Assembly (NCBI GenBank): GCA_024641475.1
Contig: JAHECZ010000014.1
Location: 1 to 59,813 of the forward strand
Source of the DNA: Gammaproteobacteria bacterium
GTDB lineage: Bacteria; Pseudomonadota; Gammaproteobacteria; UBA6429; Thiohalophilaceae
DNA: 59,813 bases
Direction of reading: 5' to 3'
Position 1 is the first letter of the stretch. The number at the start of each line of letters is the position of its first letter. The translations under genes were made by a program, and so were the position numbers. Of this stretch, positions 42,267 through 50,701 are shown in pieces. Under the pieces are notes generated by a model that was not told the origin of the DNA, made no database searches, and was given only the letters and a program-made list of their open reading frames with translations.

Positions 42267-42515
42267 ACTGTTAACCTCTCAGTTATACCCTGCCTGCCCC
42301 ACAGCCAAACTACACCAGCATATAGTACTGGGTCAATGCGCATAAATATTGGTGAATCATGGGCAGTCGGCGATTCTGATTTATTTATTTGCCGATGGGA
42401 ATACCCTTTCTAAAAATATAATTTCGTCTACCCCGGGTATCTGACATTGACTTATCGTTATAATCCCGCGCCGGGCATTGAGCCCGAACACTTACCCTTT
42501 TTGGAGATTACAATT

Positions 42516-42767
42516 ATGAAAAAATATTTAGTATTAGCCTTGGTGTTTGCCGCAATCGTGGGTTGTCAGAAGAAAGAAGCCCCTAAGACTGAAGCCGCTG
42601 CACCCGTTGCACCTGCAGTTACCGCTCCGGCCGCTGTTACCCCAGCTGCTCCTGGCGCAGCCGTTGCTCCAGGTGCTGCCGCTCCTGCTGCTCCTGGCGC
42701 CGCTGCTCCTGCTGCTGCACCTGCACCTGCCGCTGCACCTGCTGCACCAGCAACCGACAAGAAGTAA
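42516..42767 (+). CDS. Ala/Pro-rich lipoprotein
   Basis: The ATG at 42516 follows GGAG; the product has 83 residues. The lipoprotein signal MKKYLVLALVFAAIVGC has its lipobox at AIVGC. The mature part is almost wholly Ala, Pro, Val and Gly, ending in TDKK. It may be a flexible envelope spacer. Function is unknown. Confidence 0.8.
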   Translation: MKKYLVLALVFAAIVGCQKKEAPKTEAAAPVAPAVTAPAAVTPAAPGAAVAPGAAAPAAPGAAAPAAAPAPAAAPAAPATDKK

Positions 42768-42780
42768 AGCTCGACGCGGA

Positions 42781-42810
42781 CAGGCACGCCCCAGCCATGG
42801 GGTGTGCCTG
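42781..42810 (+). terminator. Hairpin after the Ala/Pro-rich lipoprotein gene
   Basis: CAGGCACGCCCC and GGGGTGTGCCTG form a 12-bp stem with one G-T pair around AGCCAT. It begins 13 bases after the stop. No T-run follows. Confidence 0.6.
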
Positions 42811-43151
42811 CACGCTATTCTCAGTCAATCGTTCAACACGCCTACGCCAGATAGACACAGCCGTTCCGGCCAAATGTTATAAAAAATAAATTTCCAGTCT
42901 GATCCTCGCGAGATTTCTGCTTGTCGCAATGATCACTTATGTTGCTGTAGGTACACGGGGATGCCATCGTCGAAGAATCACCTGTTTTAATTATTCAACT
43001 CACATATCGAGTGTCTGTCTGCGGCAATAATGCTGAGCCGGTGTGTAGTTACTGAAGCATCGCAATGTCAACCGCCCCGGAGGATTAAATTAATCAGCAT
43101 GCGGGTATTCTGCGGCAGTATTAAAATTAGATATGAGAAATGAATAAATAA
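42811..43151. other. Intergenic region after the lipoprotein gene
   Basis: I see no gene, repeat or clear promoter in these 341 bases. The region becomes AT-rich towards 43150. Confidence 0.4.
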
Positions 43152-43337
43152 TACAAACACGTTGGCAGTAATTTCCGCCATATAGATTTCTTTCACCCTG
43201 GCGAATCATACAATTTTCGATCTGGCAAAATCCGCCATGAATGCCCAATCTGCGGCCTGAATCGTCACGAGGGAGACGCCGTGCATTGCAAACACTGTGG
43301 AAGTATTTTGCATATCACCACCGAAGGTGCGGACTAA
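43152..43337 (+). pseudogene. Zinc-ribbon fragment without start codon
   Basis: The plus-strand frame is open for 61 codons after TAA 43149-43151 and ends at TAA 43335-43337. It contains RSGKIRHECPICGLNRHEGD followed by HCKHCGSILHI, a double C-x2-C zinc ribbon. There is no ATG, GTG or TTG at a sensible start and no ribosome site. It is probably the C-terminal remnant of a larger zinc-ribbon protein. Confidence 0.35.
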
Positions 43338-43470
43338 ATAGCTGTTCTCAAATGGCGTCCACTTGCTGCAAGCTGTACGCGAAATAATAAATTCCACGGC
43401 ATGCCGGCGCGAGCTTCTAGCGCCAATACTGGACACCATTTCGGAACAGTTATTTGGTCGTGCTGCATTA

Positions 43471-43884
43471 TTACAGTTGCTTGCCATCCAGATAATACCA
43501 TCGACCATTTTCTTTACAGAAGCGGCTGAGTTCATGCAGGCGTTGTGCCTTGCCATTATGTTTACAGCGCGCGATAAATTCGACGCTGCCTTCAGTGTCG
43601 TTACTCTCGCCAGCAACGGTATGGCGTATCTTTAATCCCAGCCATTGTAAAGGTGACTGACCAAGGTCGAGTTCTGCTGGTCGAGTCGAGGGATGCCAGC
43701 TGTTGAGTAAGTATTGCTCTGCGCTAATGACATAGGCACAGTAGCGTGAGCGCATCAGTGTGGCCGCGGTAGCTGGAATTGCCTTGCCGGCTAAATAGGG
43801 TTCGCAGCAGTGTGCAAATATTTTGCCTGATTCGCAGGGACAGGCAGATGTCGATTGAATCGTTGCTGGATGTGATGAGGTCAT
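43471..43884 (-). CDS. ychJ: YchJ-family SEC-C motif protein
   Basis: The ATG at 43884 gives 137 residues; an in-frame ATG at 43920 adds 12 more. The N-terminal SEC-C motif CPCESGKIFAHCC binds zinc. The following LMRSRYCAYVISAEQYLLNS, then LGLKIRHTVAGE and RFCKENGRWYYLDGKQL match YchJ/UPF0225. The E. coli protein (152 residues) has a second C-terminal SEC-C motif that is absent here. The role is unknown. Confidence 0.85.
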   Translation of the reverse strand: MTSSHPATIQSTSACPCESGKIFAHCCEPYLAGKAIPATAATLMRSRYCAYVISAEQYLLNSWHPSTRPAELDLGQSPLQWLGLKIRHTVAGESNDTEGSVEFIARCKHNGKAQRLHELSRFCKENGRWYYLDGKQL

Positions 43885-43989
43885 GTTTTTGTGTGCAAAT
43901 GGATGCCTTGCTGTATCCATCTATGTTATATAGTTATCTCTCGGTGGGGAGCTATCGTGCAACACTAATACAAATAAAAGGGATTTGCC

Positions 43990-45504
43990 ATGGCGGATTC
44001 AGATAAATATAAAATGGGTTTTGAAATGACCTTTGGTCGCACAACAGCAGGCCAGAGTGAAATGGAAGAGAACACCAAGAATCAAGGCAAGGCCTATTCG
44101 ATTGCGATTTTAGGGGATTTCAGCGGCCGGGAAAATCGTGGAATAAACGAGCCTGCTACGATCGGTAACCGTCGATTAATCGAGGTGGATCGTGACAATC
44201 TGGAGTCTGTGCTGACCCAATTCGATTTGGAAATCCAATTGGAAATGGCCGGTGCTGGCGCTGTGGTTGCCATTCCGATTAAATCGTTCGATGATTTCCA
44301 TCCCGATCAGCTTTACCAAAACGTGCAGATCTTCAGCCAGTTACGCCAATTACGTTCGCGTCTGCAGGATAACAAGACATTTGCTGAAGCAGCAAAACAA
44401 ATACAAGGCTGGCACAAGGAAGCTGGCGTGAAACAGCAGGTTAAATCTGCCAGCGATGTGTCGACCAATTCACTGGAATTATCATTGGATAATTTGCTGG
44501 ATACGGTGGTGGGGGCATCGCAGGATGTACGCACGGATTCCAATGTCGCCATGATTGATCGAATGATCAAACAAATTGTTGCACCGTATGTTGAACCGCG
44601 CCCTGATCCACGCCAGGACGAAATGATAGCGACCATGGATCAGGCTATTGCCGAACATATGCGCTTTATCCTGCATCATCCGGTGTTTCAGGCTGTGGAA
44701 GCCGCATGGCTAGGACTGAAATTTTTAACCGACCGAATTGACGGCGACACAAAAGCGAAACTGTATGTATTGGATATATCCAAGACAGAATTGGATGCCG
44801 ATATGTCACAGGAAGATATTACACATACAGGTTTATATAAACGCTTTTGCGATCATTCGCCAGGCAGTCTGCGATTTAATATCATGGTGGGTAATTTTAC
44901 CTTTGATACGCAAATCAAGGATGTTATCTTGCTGGCACAATTAGGCAAACTGGCGATGCAGTCAGGTGCACCATTTATTGCGGCGGCGCATGAACGACTG
45001 GCAGGTTGCGAATCGTTTGCGATCACCCCCGATGTGGATGACTGGAAATATGCCATTCGGGATGGGTTCGCCAAAACCTGGTCAATGTTGCGCGCTTCAC
45101 CGGTTGCAGAAAAATTGGCGCTGACTGTGCCGCGGATTTTACTTCGACCACCTTATGGGCAGAAATCCAAACCGATTGAGTCATTTCGGTTTGAAGAAAT
45201 GCCGCCATTGCACTGTCACTCGTGTTATCTCTGGGGTAATGGCGCATTGATTAAAGCATTACAGCTGGTGTCCATGTTTAGTAACAGACATCCATTGCTG
45301 GAAATAGCCGGACTACCCATGCATTACTACAGCATCAATGGTGAGAAAGTTACCAAGCCCTGTGCAGAAATATTTCTATCTGAGAAAGGCGGCAAGCGCA
45401 TGTTGCAACAAGGATTAATTCCTCTGTGGTCTGTTAAAAATTCGGATGCCCTGCGTTCCAGTGATTTCTGTTCGCTTGCGGAGTCAGGCAAATTAATACA
45501 TTGA
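43990..45504 (+). CDS. T6SS sheath-like protein, TssB-TssC fused, orphan
   Basis: This is a 504-residue protein. The N-terminal 150 residues resemble TssB (SIAILGDFSGRENRGINEPA, then NLESVLTQFDLEIQLEM). The next part resembles TssC (MIDRMIKQIVAPYV, then MRFILHHPVFQAVEAAWLGL, KFLTDRIDGD). In a type VI secretion system TssB and TssC form the contractile sheath. Here they appear as one chain, with no other Tss gene (TssA, TssD, TssE-M, ClpV, VgrG) in the window. The protein may build a sheath-like or non-secretory polymer. FHA proteins nearby are common T6SS regulators. No ribosome motif is strong. Confidence 0.75.
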   Translation: MADSDKYKMGFEMTFGRTTAGQSEMEENTKNQGKAYSIAILGDFSGRENRGINEPATIGNRRLIEVDRDNLESVLTQFDLEIQLEMAGAGAVVAIPIKSFDDFHPDQLYQNVQIFSQLRQLRSRLQDNKTFAEAAKQIQGWHKEAGVKQQVKSASDVSTNSLELSLDNLLDTVVGASQDVRTDSNVAMIDRMIKQIVAPYVEPRPDPRQDEMIATMDQAIAEHMRFILHHPVFQAVEAAWLGLKFLTDRIDGDTKAKLYVLDISKTELDADMSQEDITHTGLYKRFCDHSPGSLRFNIMVGNFTFDTQIKDVILLAQLGKLAMQSGAPFIAAAHERLAGCESFAITPDVDDWKYAIRDGFAKTWSMLRASPVAEKLALTVPRILLRPPYGQKSKPIESFRFEEMPPLHCHSCYLWGNGALIKALQLVSMFSNRHPLLEIAGLPMHYYSINGEKVTKPCAEIFLSEKGGKRMLQQGLIPLWSVKNSDALRSSDFCSLAESGKLIH

Positions 45505-45621
45505 AGTACTGCTTGTTCGATTATCCATTGTCCTGGTTAGTCTGATAAGTTATATCACCCAACGTGATTTGCTGTTCTATACTTGTTATGCATCAGTAAA
45601 TTATGGCTGCCGGGGTGAATG

Positions 45622-46062
45622 ATGAGCACGGTTCATGATTTGTTAACTGTCAAAGGCAACACGGTCTGGGCGCTAACGCCCGAAGACAGTGTCTTTGATG
45701 CTATTAAACTTATGGACGATAAAAGTGTGGGCGCACTCGCCGTTGTGCATAATGGAAAATTATCCGGCATTCTTTCTGAGCGCGATTACGCGCGCAAAGT
45801 CATTCTCAAGGGCCGCTCATCCAAAGAAACCCGTGTCAAAGAAATCATGACGACACAGGTATATTACACGGTACCCGATCAATCCATCGAAGCCTGTCTG
45901 GTTATGATGTCAAATCGTCACATCCGGCACTTGCCGGTGATGCGTAATGATCGGTTGATCGGAATGATTTCAATTGGTGATGTGGTTAAGGAAATTATTC
46001 GCGAACAGAAAATGAAGATCGAACAGCTGGAAAATTATATAACCTGGGAAGAGTCATACTAG
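45622..46062 (+). CDS. CBS-pair protein
   Basis: This is a 146-residue protein from ATG 45622, with an adjacent ATG at 45619. Two CBS motifs are visible at about 8-65 (LTPEDSVFDAIKLMDDKSVG then LSGILSERDYARKV) and 75-130 (VPDQSIEACLVMMSNRHIRH then LIGMISIGDVVKEI). CBS pairs bind adenosine nucleotides and sense energy state. The C-terminus is a short charged helix. It follows the sheath-like gene by about 115 bases. Confidence 0.9.
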   Translation: MSTVHDLLTVKGNTVWALTPEDSVFDAIKLMDDKSVGALAVVHNGKLSGILSERDYARKVILKGRSSKETRVKEIMTTQVYYTVPDQSIEACLVMMSNRHIRHLPVMRNDRLIGMISIGDVVKEIIREQKMKIEQLENYITWEESY

Positions 46063-46086
46063 CTGACATTCTGTACGGCAATTTAT

Positions 46087-46476
46087 TTATGCCGCCTTGG
46101 GTTTTATTGGCTGATCCGGTTCAACTGGAGATGGTGGGCACAGTGGCGGCAATCCCCATGCAGCACGCGCTTTCTCACAACGTTCATCGGGCTGGCCATC
46201 TTGTCCACTGTAATTGAAATCGCGGCATACCGATGCGCGTTGCGGATAGATATTACAGTGAACCTGCTCTCCGATGTTGCCTTGCAGGCAAATGCAACGT
46301 GGCTTGCTGCTGTGGGTACCTTTCATTACCGCCATAAACGGGGTGAGTCGTTCAGTTAATTCCGGTGGTACAGTACCGCCTGCATCGGGTGCGGCTTCAG
46401 TCCAGTAAAAACTGGCGCGGTAAAAAGCACAACACGCACCACAAGCGATGCACGGGTTTAACGCAATCACGGACAT
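46087..46476 (-). CDS. YkgJ-family cysteine-cluster protein
   Basis: This is a 129-residue protein with [17 protein letters not shown] at the N-terminus, a central [20 protein letters not shown], and [12 protein letters not shown]. These cysteines match the YkgJ zinc/iron-cluster family. It is cytoplasmic. The role is unknown; Fe-S or zinc binding is likely. Confidence 0.88.
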   Translation of the reverse strand: MSVIALNPCIACGACCAFYRASFYWTEAAPDAGGTVPPELTERLTPFMAVMKGTHSSKPRCICLQGNIGEQVHCNIYPQRASVCRDFNYSGQDGQPDERCEKARAAWGLPPLCPPSPVEPDQPIKPKAA

Positions 46477-46543
46477 AGAATGCCCTCGATAACGAACAGT
46501 TGGGGAGGAAAGCTGCGTTATTATTGTTATCTGGCGGAATAAA

Positions 46544-46864
46544 TCAAGCTGTCTTGCTCCAGGCCTCAGTAGCGGATTTGAGCTGGAAGCGTAAAGGATA
46601 TTGTCCTAAATGTATTACATCACCGGGGTGAAGTACCTGCTTGGTAACCCGCTTGCCATTTACAAATGTGCCGTTGGTGCTATTCAGGTCTTCAATATAA
46701 GAAACATAGAAGTAGGTAAATATCCGTGCATGATGTGAACTGACTGTCGTATCGTCAATTTTTACATGATTTTCGGCTGCTCGCCCCAAACTAAGTTCGC
46801 CGGAGATAACGTCTACCGGTGGTAATTGTGCCGTCTCATGTTTTAGCAGCGTTGTGACTGTCAT
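46544..46864 (-). CDS. FHA-domain protein, copy 1
   Basis: The ATG at 46864 follows AAGGTC; the product has 106 residues. The FHA core shows [20 protein letters not shown], then [20 protein letters not shown] and [12 protein letters not shown]. The GR, S-x-x-H and N-G motifs that contact phosphothreonine are intact. No other domain is fused. It is the second of two tandem FHA-only genes read leftward. Confidence 0.9.
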   Translation of the reverse strand: MTVTTLLKHETAQLPPVDVISGELSLGRAAENHVKIDDTTVSSHHARIFTYFYVSYIEDLNSTNGTFVNGKRVTKQVLHPGDVIHLGQYPLRFQLKSATEAWSKTA

Positions 46865-46982
46865 GTTTTTGACCTTTAATTGTGTAATTTTTCTTAAGCG
46901 CAATACAATGCAACTAGCAGGCCAGGAAGGAATTCACTTGGTACAAATATGGTTAAGTTTTCCCCAGATGTTGTTAATTAAT

Positions 46983-47300
46983 TCAGGCGGACTGACTTCG
47001 AGACTGTTCAGAGTGCGGGAGTTCAATGACAAAACCGTACTTACCTAACTGCAAGGTATCTCCGGGTTTGAGTAAATGTTTTTTTATGCGCTTGCCATTC
47101 ACGTAGGTCCCATTGGTGCTATTCAGATCCTCAACATAGGAAACGCAAAAATAGGTAAAAATGCGTGCATGGGTCGAGCTGACACTTTGGTCGTTAATGC
47201 AAATATGATTATTTGTTGCACGTCCAAAGGTAAGTTCACCAGAAACTAACTCGATTGTTTGTGACGAGTTAGTTGCATGACGTAATATGACCGCTTGCAT
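46983..47300 (-). CDS. FHA-domain protein, copy 2
   Basis: This is a 105-residue protein with AAGGAT upstream of ATG. The FHA motifs match copy 1 nearly word for word: GELTFGRATNNHICINDQSV, then [20 protein letters not shown] and STNGTYVNGKRI. The two genes are a recent tandem duplication. FHA domains bind phosphothreonine peptides, often from a Ser/Thr kinase. No such kinase is encoded in the window. Confidence 0.9.
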   Translation of the reverse strand: MQAVILRHATNSSQTIELVSGELTFGRATNNHICINDQSVSSTHARIFTYFCVSYVEDLNSTNGTYVNGKRIKKHLLKPGDTLQLGKYGFVIELPHSEQSRSQSA

Positions 47301-47525
47301 ATAAAATCCTTTTTATTGATTTTTGTTTTCGGTGTTGCGCAAGACATGGGAAATGCCTGCATAGTGTTCCAAGTCAATGCCTGGGGGTAGGCATACCAGC
47401 TGACCGGCTGGAAGTAGGGGGTTACTTGTGGCGAATCATAGCAGAGAACCAGAAACAAACCAGCCCGCCCACGCAGAAATTTCACGATTATAATTTCAAA
47501 TATATTTCTCCATTTTACTATGGAC

Positions 47526-50054
47526 CTATTGAATAAAACCGGTTTTTACCTCTTCTTGTGAGAGCATTTGTATCGGCACCGAGCCTACCTTCCAGATATC
47601 CCGCGCATATTCGCGAATACTGCGATCGGATGAAAATTTACTACTGCGGGCCACATTTAAAATTGACATTCGTGTCCAGTTTTCCTTATCCCGATAAGCT
47701 GCATCGACCAGCGTTTGACATTGCGCATAGGCAGCAAAATCGGCTAATACCATATAGGGGTCATGGTAAAGCAAATTATCGACAAGGGGTCGGAAAAGCT
47801 CTGTATCACCGCGAGAAAAGAATCCGTTGCGTATCATATCAATGACCTCATGCAATTCAGAATCACTGTGATACGTATCGATGGGTTGATAACCGTGCAG
47901 ATGTCTTTGTTTCACTTCCTCGGTAGTCATCCCGAATAGAAAGAAGTTTTCAGCGCCGACTTCATCGCGGAGCTCAATATTGGCGCCATCCAGCGTACCG
48001 ATCGTCAGGGCGCCGTTCATCGTGAATTTCATATTGCCGGTGCCTGAGGCCTCTTTTCCGGCTGTGGATATCTGTTCTGATAAATCAGCAGCAGGATAGA
48101 TTCGCTGACCATTCGTAACGCTATAGTTAGGGATGAATACTACTTTGAGCGTGTCGCGAATATGGTGATCAGTATTGATAACTTCGCCGACCGCGGTAAT
48201 CAGTCGAATGATGAGTTTGGCCAAATGATAACCCGGCGCAGCCTTGCCCCCAAACATAAACGTGCGCGGGTGAATTTCCATGTGTGGGTTATTCTTGAGG
48301 CGCAAATACAAGGCGATGACGTGCAGGATATTCAGGTGCTGGCGTTTGTACTCATGAATTCGTTTTACCTGAACATCATACATCGAATCCGGGTCGATAA
48401 GTGTGCCGGTACGGCGGCGAATAAATCGCGCCAAATCGGATTTATTCATGCGTTTGATATTACGCCAGTCATTGCGGAAGTTTTTATCGTCGATGAACGT
48501 TTCCAGATTTTGCAATTGCTCCATATCGGTGATCCAGCGGTTGCCGATTACCTTGGTGGTTAGGCGCGATTGGCGTGGGTTGCTTAATACCATCCAGCGG
48601 CGCGGTGTCACACCGTTGGTTTTGTTGCTGAACTTTTCCGGCCACAGTTCATAAAAATCTTTAAGCACATCCTGGGTTAACAGTTTTGAATGCAATTCCG
48701 CTACCCCGTTAATGGCAAAACTGCCGACACAGGCTAAATGTGCCATGCGTACATAACGATCACCATTTTCATCAATTAAGGACAGTCGCGCCAGGCGTGC
48801 TTCATCACCCGGGAAGCGTTGATTAATCTCATCCAGGAAATGTTTGTTAATGTCATAGATGATTTCGAGGTGACGTGGCAATACAGAGCGGAACATGCCG
48901 ACTTGCCAGCGTTCCAGCGCTTCAGGCAATAAGGTGTGATTGGTATAGGCGAATGTTTGTCTGGTTACGTGCCAGGCATTTTCCCACGGGAGCTGGTATT
49001 GATCGATCAGCAACCGCATCAATTCCGCTACCGCAATGGCAGGGTGAGTGTCATTCAGTTGTACAGTGAATTTTTCATGAAATTGCTCCACAGGGATATT
49101 TTGCAGTTTTAATATTCGCAGCATGTCTTGCAAGGAACACGAAACAAAAAAGTATTGCTGTTCCAAGCGCAACGCCTTCCCTTGAATTTGTTCGTCATTG
49201 GGATAGAGAACCTTGGTCAGATTTTCCGACGTAACCTTGTGGTTCACTGCGCCGTAATAATCACCGCGATTGAATACAGCGAAATCAAATGATTCAGGTG
49301 CTTCTGCACGGAACAATCGCAAGGTGTTGGCTGTATTGGTGCGATAACCAAGAATCGGCGTGTCATAAGGTATTCCCATAACAACCTTGGCGGGAACCCA
49401 GCGGACCCGCGGTTGATTCTGATCATCGTAATAATGCTCGGTATGACCGCCGAGTTTGACTTCGACGGCCCATTCTGGCCGTATTAATTCCCACGGATTA
49501 CCATAACGCAGCCATTTATCAGTTTTCTCTACCTGCCAGCCATCATGAATTTCCTGTTTGAAAATACCAAACTCATAACGGATACCATAACCCAGAGCAG
49601 GAATTTCCAATGTTGCCATGGAATCCAGAAAGCAGGCAGCCAGGCGACCAAGGCCGCCATTACCCAATCCGGGTTCTTCCTCTTGCGCGAGTAATTCTTC
49701 CAGGCTTAAACCTAATTCACTCATGGCTTGTTTGACAGGTTCCTGAATGCCCAGATTCACCAGGTTGTTGCCAAGATGTGGTCCCATTAAAAATTCAGCG
49801 GAAAGATACGCAACTGTGCGGGATCCTCTCGCGGTGTATTCCGCAGCGGTACTTACCCAGCGCTGTAGCATGCGATCACGCACTACATGTGCCAACGCGG
49901 TGTAGTAATCATTGAGTGTCGCCAGGGCGGGAAATTTCCCCTGGGTATAAAACAGATTATCCAGAAAAGCCCGTTTGAGGGATTCCTTGCTGAAGCTGGT
50001 GCGATCATCTTCCAGATGTACCGCACTGGTCGGATTCAAGGCCAGATTACTCAT
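47526..50054 (-). CDS. glgP: Glycogen phosphorylase
   Basis: The ATG at 50054 gives 842 residues, slightly longer than the usual 815-830. Family motifs are clear: AEFLMGPHLGNNLVNLG, EEEPGLGNGGLGRLAACFLD, then the PLP site EASGTGNMKFTMNGALTIGT. It releases glucose-1-phosphate from storage glycogen using pyridoxal phosphate. No other glycogen genes are near. It is read leftward and lies after a tandem FHA pair. Confidence 0.95.
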   Translation of the reverse strand: MSNLALNPTSAVHLEDDRTSFSKESLKRAFLDNLFYTQGKFPALATLNDYYTALAHVVRDRMLQRWVSTAAEYTARGSRTVAYLSAEFLMGPHLGNNLVNLGIQEPVKQAMSELGLSLEELLAQEEEPGLGNGGLGRLAACFLDSMATLEIPALGYGIRYEFGIFKQEIHDGWQVEKTDKWLRYGNPWELIRPEWAVEVKLGGHTEHYYDDQNQPRVRWVPAKVVMGIPYDTPILGYRTNTANTLRLFRAEAPESFDFAVFNRGDYYGAVNHKVTSENLTKVLYPNDEQIQGKALRLEQQYFFVSCSLQDMLRILKLQNIPVEQFHEKFTVQLNDTHPAIAVAELMRLLIDQYQLPWENAWHVTRQTFAYTNHTLLPEALERWQVGMFRSVLPRHLEIIYDINKHFLDEINQRFPGDEARLARLSLIDENGDRYVRMAHLACVGSFAINGVAELHSKLLTQDVLKDFYELWPEKFSNKTNGVTPRRWMVLSNPRQSRLTTKVIGNRWITDMEQLQNLETFIDDKNFRNDWRNIKRMNKSDLARFIRRRTGTLIDPDSMYDVQVKRIHEYKRQHLNILHVIALYLRLKNNPHMEIHPRTFMFGGKAAPGYHLAKLIIRLITAVGEVINTDHHIRDTLKVVFIPNYSVTNGQRIYPAADLSEQISTAGKEASGTGNMKFTMNGALTIGTLDGANIELRDEVGAENFFLFGMTTEEVKQRHLHGYQPIDTYHSDSELHEVIDMIRNGFFSRGDTELFRPLVDNLLYHDPYMVLADFAAYAQCQTLVDAAYRDKENWTRMSILNVARSSKFSSDRSIREYARDIWKVGSVPIQMLSQEEVKTGFIQ

Positions 50055-50154
50055 GATTGATTGTCCAGATGTGGTGGATGTTGCAAATGCTGTAATCGCC
50101 AAAGGATTATTGCAGCATTATCCTGTTGAGTAATATCACCTCAATGTATTTTAC

Positions 50155-50385
50155 CTACACCGCCATGCGATGTGCTGCTTGTGTCCAGGCAACATGTGGA
50201 TGAACAATCTCCTGATCGATGACGAGTTCCATGTGCAACAGATCACATACCGATTGATAGGAGAGCTGTGTCTCCAGACTGTTGTGCAAATGTTTGGCGT
50301 GGAATTGATTCAGGTAGAGCAGGTTGGGATGTATGCCATGCTCATGTTCAAAATCACGGATTAGGCGATAAATATAACTTAGCAT
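50155..50385 (-). CDS. Small conserved hypothetical protein
   Basis: This is a 76-residue protein with GAGGTAAC upstream of ATG. It is helical and rich in His and Leu (LIRDFEHEHGIHPNLLYLNQ, then FHAKHLHNSLETQLSYQSVC). The C-terminus has VIDQEIVHPHVAW. I do not recognise the family. It lies between the kinase and glgP and has no clear partner. Confidence 0.65.
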   Translation of the reverse strand: MLSYIYRLIRDFEHEHGIHPNLLYLNQFHAKHLHNSLETQLSYQSVCDLLHMELVIDQEIVHPHVAWTQAAHRMAV

Positions 50386-50701
50386 GTGGTTACCTCGTGT
50401 CGGTTGTACAGGGTATGTAATTATTACAGAGCAGTAACCATGCCAGCATGTTTGTTGTCGTGATGATTCAATGGGTTAGTATTGATATTCGGGTAAATCG
50501 GATAAAAAATTTGGTTGTGTGCACCGATATATTTCAGACCTGGAGCGTGACGCACATAAAAAGTGCAAGTACGCGTTGCGTAATTGCCAAGGGTCAAGCT
50601 ACTGATAGTTCAATCGTGTTTTATGTTATGCAAGGCTGCCTGCTTATTCGCTGTTGCAAACGGAATTTTTACGCAAGATTGATTGTAATTAGTTGATGAA
50701 G
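50386..50701. other. Intergenic region upstream of the small gene
   Basis: I see no supported gene in these 316 bases. Plus-strand open frames lack ribosome sites. It should hold the promoter of the leftward small gene and the 3' end of the hybrid kinase transcript; no hairpin is obvious. Confidence 0.45.

Noticed and set aside
42566-42787. Ala/Gly-rich open frame opposite the lipoprotein
   Set aside because: It is the antisense of a low-complexity Ala/Pro coding stretch, which gives open frames on both strands.
43206-43616. 136-codon minus-strand open frame
   Set aside because: It overlaps the ychJ gene and the zinc-ribbon fragment; composition fits a shadow frame.
43990-47300. Complete type VI secretion locus
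   Set aside because: Only the sheath-like protein and FHA proteins are seen; no baseplate, ClpV, Hcp or VgrG gene is present.
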